Below are positions 62,493-64,000 of a DNA stretch of 64,000 nucleotides, in pieces. The DNA is from Arthrobacter silvisoli. GTDB taxonomy: Bacteria > Actinomycetota > Actinomycetes > Actinomycetales > Micrococcaceae. Both the position numbers and the translations under genes were made by a program. The notes beneath the pieces are model-generated. The model was given only the letters and a program-made list of their open reading frames with translations. It did no database searches and was not told where the DNA came from. The DNA is taken from assembly GCF_003369445.1 (NCBI RefSeq), contig NZ_QRCU01000018.1:62001-126000 (forward strand), in the 5' to 3' direction. Numbering within the stretch: position 1 is the stretch's first letter; each line of letters begins with the position of its first letter.

Positions 62493-63826
62493 TGTGCGGC
62501 CCTGTCTTCCCCGGAAGCGAGCAGGTAATGCCTGAACCAGGCCGCGGCCAGCCGGGCGGCCTGGGCAAGGGTCCCGGGCTCAACAAACAGGTGGCTCGCA
62601 CCCGCCACCGTTTCGAGCTTGACCGGTGCGTGCATGAGCGCCATTGCTTGGCGGTTGAGCGCAAGAACCTCGGTATCGGCGCTGCCGACAATCAGCAGGG
62701 TCGGGGCACGAACCGCACCCAACCGCGCCGCTGCGAGATCCGGACGGCCTCCGCGTGAAACGACGGCGGCTATTTCGTCCCCAAGACCAGCGGCCGCCCA
62801 GAGTGCTGCGCCCGCGCCCGTACTCGCACCGAAAAAGCCGATCCGGCATGATGATGTGTCGTCTCTTCCGCCCAGCCACCGGGTTGCCGCTGTCAAACGG
62901 GCGGCGAGCAGCTCGATGTCAAAGACGTTCTTCCGATCGAATTCTTCACGGGGCGTCAGCAGGTCGAGAAGGACCGTGCCAAGGCCGGCATCCTGGAGGA
63001 TCGAGGCAACAAAGCGGTTTCGGGGACTGTGGCGGCCGCTTCCGCTGCCGTGGGCGAAGATGACAATGCCGCGGCACTGGGCCGGCAGGTGCAGTGTGCC
63101 CTGGAGCCGCACCGGCCCGTCCGGGATCTCGATCTCCTCCTCGATGCTGCCACCGTTTCCTGCGGTGTCTCCCACACCCGGGCGGAGCAGCCAGCGGTCG
63201 GCGGCGTCAAGCAGGTGTTCGACTTCTTCGTCCTCGGTAGGGGTGAAATCGCGGTAGTAGTAGCCGACGGCCTGGAAATCCCGGGGCGATTGCAGGCAAA
63301 CAACCTCATCCGGTCCATCAAGCCCGGCCAACACTCCAGCCGCCGCGACGGGTACGGCCAGGACCACTTCCGCGGCCCCCAGTTTCCTGGCCACCTGGCA
63401 TGCGACGCGGGCCGTCGATCCGGTTGCTATGCCGTCGTCCACGATCACCGCCGTCCGCCCGCGCAGGTCCTTGCGCGGCCGACCGCGGCGGTATCGGAGT
63501 ACACGCGCTTCAAGGACGCGCCGTTCCCTCTTTTCCACGGCTTCCAGTTCCTCATCGCCCACCCCGGACAATGCGAGGACGGGGGAATCGAGTACCCGCG
63601 AATTACCTTCGCCGATGGCACCCATGGCAACTTCCGGTTGGAAAGGCACCCCGAGCTTCCGCACCACTATCACGTCCAGCGGAGCCCTGAGGGCCCGCGC
63701 GACCTCGAAGGCCACCGGGACGCCGCCCCTGGGGAGGCCCAGCACGATGACGTTGCGTCCGTGCAAGCCTGCCAATTTCCGCGCCAGGCGCCGTCCCGCG
63801 TCTGCGCGGTCCTGGAATTCAAACAT
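62489..63826 (-). CDS. Phosphoribosyltransferase / dienelactone-hydrolase-like fusion protein
   Basis: A 445-residue two-domain protein. The N-terminal domain (about 1-215) is a type I phosphoribosyltransferase: LPRGGVPVAFEVARAL and the PRPP motif VIVDDGIATGST at 127-138. The C-terminal domain (about 225-440) is an alpha/beta hydrolase with oxyanion-region VIFAHGSGSGRHSPRN, nucleophile S335 in GASTGAGAAL, then LLIVGSADTEVL and GASHLF for the Asp and His. ATG 63826 is used because AGGTGG lies five bases upstream. It is coupled to the erythromycin-esterase-family gene. No substrate is known. Confidence 0.85.
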   Translation of the reverse strand: MFEFQDRADAGRRLARKLAGLHGRNVIVLGLPRGGVPVAFEVARALRAPLDVIVVRKLGVPFQPEVAMGAIGEGNSRVLDSPVLALSGVGDEELEAVEKRERRVLEARVLRYRRGRPRKDLRGRTAVIVDDGIATGSTARVACQVARKLGAAEVVLAVPVAAAGVLAGLDGPDEVVCLQSPRDFQAVGYYYRDFTPTEDEEVEHLLDAADRWLLRPGVGDTAGNGGSIEEEIEIPDGPVRLQGTLHLPAQCRGIVIFAHGSGSGRHSPRNRFVASILQDAGLGTVLLDLLTPREEFDRKNVFDIELLAARLTAATRWLGGRDDTSSCRIGFFGASTGAGAALWAAAGLGDEIAAVVSRGGRPDLAAARLGAVRAPTLLIVGSADTEVLALNRQAMALMHAPVKLETVAGASHLFVEPGTLAQAARLAAAWFRHYLLASGEDRAAQ

Positions 63827-64000
63827 AACAACCACCTGACCCTGTTGTGGGAACGGGGCCCGGGAACTTCCCTGAAACCCTGCGTCCTGCCCGGTCATGG
63901 AAAACCACGGCCTCTGCTTCAGTCATGTCCGCTGCCCTCCGCGTGTTCAAGCTGTCGGCCTTTTACCGGCCAACAAGGGCGTCGAGAGTAGTGAAGCCGT

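Overview
The window is high-GC DNA with short intergenic gaps, many GTG/TTG starts and frequent 1-8 base gene overlaps. The gene families (PucR, IclR, LacI and GntR regulators, ribose-type sugar ABC importers, hydantoinases, GMC oxidoreductases) point to a soil actinobacterium of the Arthrobacter/Paenarthrobacter kind. That assignment is inference; there is no rRNA or other marker gene here. No tRNA, rRNA, CRISPR array, transposase or phage gene was seen.

Layout. 1-2 kb: the 3' end of an FAD-binding dehydrogenase, a GntR/FCD regulator, a small membrane protein and a frameshifted membrane-protein gene. 2-6.4 kb: an NAD-type formate dehydrogenase of two translationally coupled subunits. 6.6-8.6 kb: a large APC-type transporter. 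9-13 kb: a tightly overlapping three-gene unit of a divergent hydantoinase-like protein, a DUF917 protein and a PucR regulator. 13-22.3 kb: a minus-strand MFS/racemase/MDR unit facing a plus-strand HyuA-HyuB-GAF-amidohydrolase unit across a 496-base divergent gap holding a perfect 14-base palindrome. Together 9-22 kb looks like a cyclic-amide (hydantoin or lactam type) catabolic island.

22.5-30.4 kb: an Lrp regulator, a homoserine-dehydrogenase-like plus aldehyde-dehydrogenase pair divergent from an amino-acid permease, two IclR genes meeting end to end, and a cyclase-family hydrolase with a small unknown partner. 30.4-40 kb: a seven-gene minus-strand sugar operon (unknown small protein, complete ribose-type ABC importer, two Gfo/Idh/MocA dehydrogenases around a sugar isomerase) facing a LacI gene across three tandem AACGTT-centred operators, and closed by a strong hairpin.

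40-50.3 kb: a second ribose-type importer followed by an aldo/keto reductase, a GMC oxidoreductase with its gluconate-2-dehydrogenase-subunit-3-like partner, a LacI gene and a separately transcribed nitrilase-family hydrolase. A 22-base perfect palindrome before the nitrilase recurs in degenerate form twice before the importer, so importer, oxidases and nitrilase probably form one LacI-controlled regulon. This is the most interesting system in the window: a possible pathway for a glycoside or sugar conjugate whose aglycone needs C-N hydrolysis.

50.3-58.7 kb: a sparse region with gene remnants (including a cupredoxin 3' end), secreted or lipid-anchored proteins, two convergent metallophosphoesterases and a GDSL hydrolase. 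58.8-64 kb: a phosphate permease, a winged-helix regulator, and an overlapping pair of an erythromycin-esterase-family protein and a phosphoribosyltransferase/hydrolase fusion.
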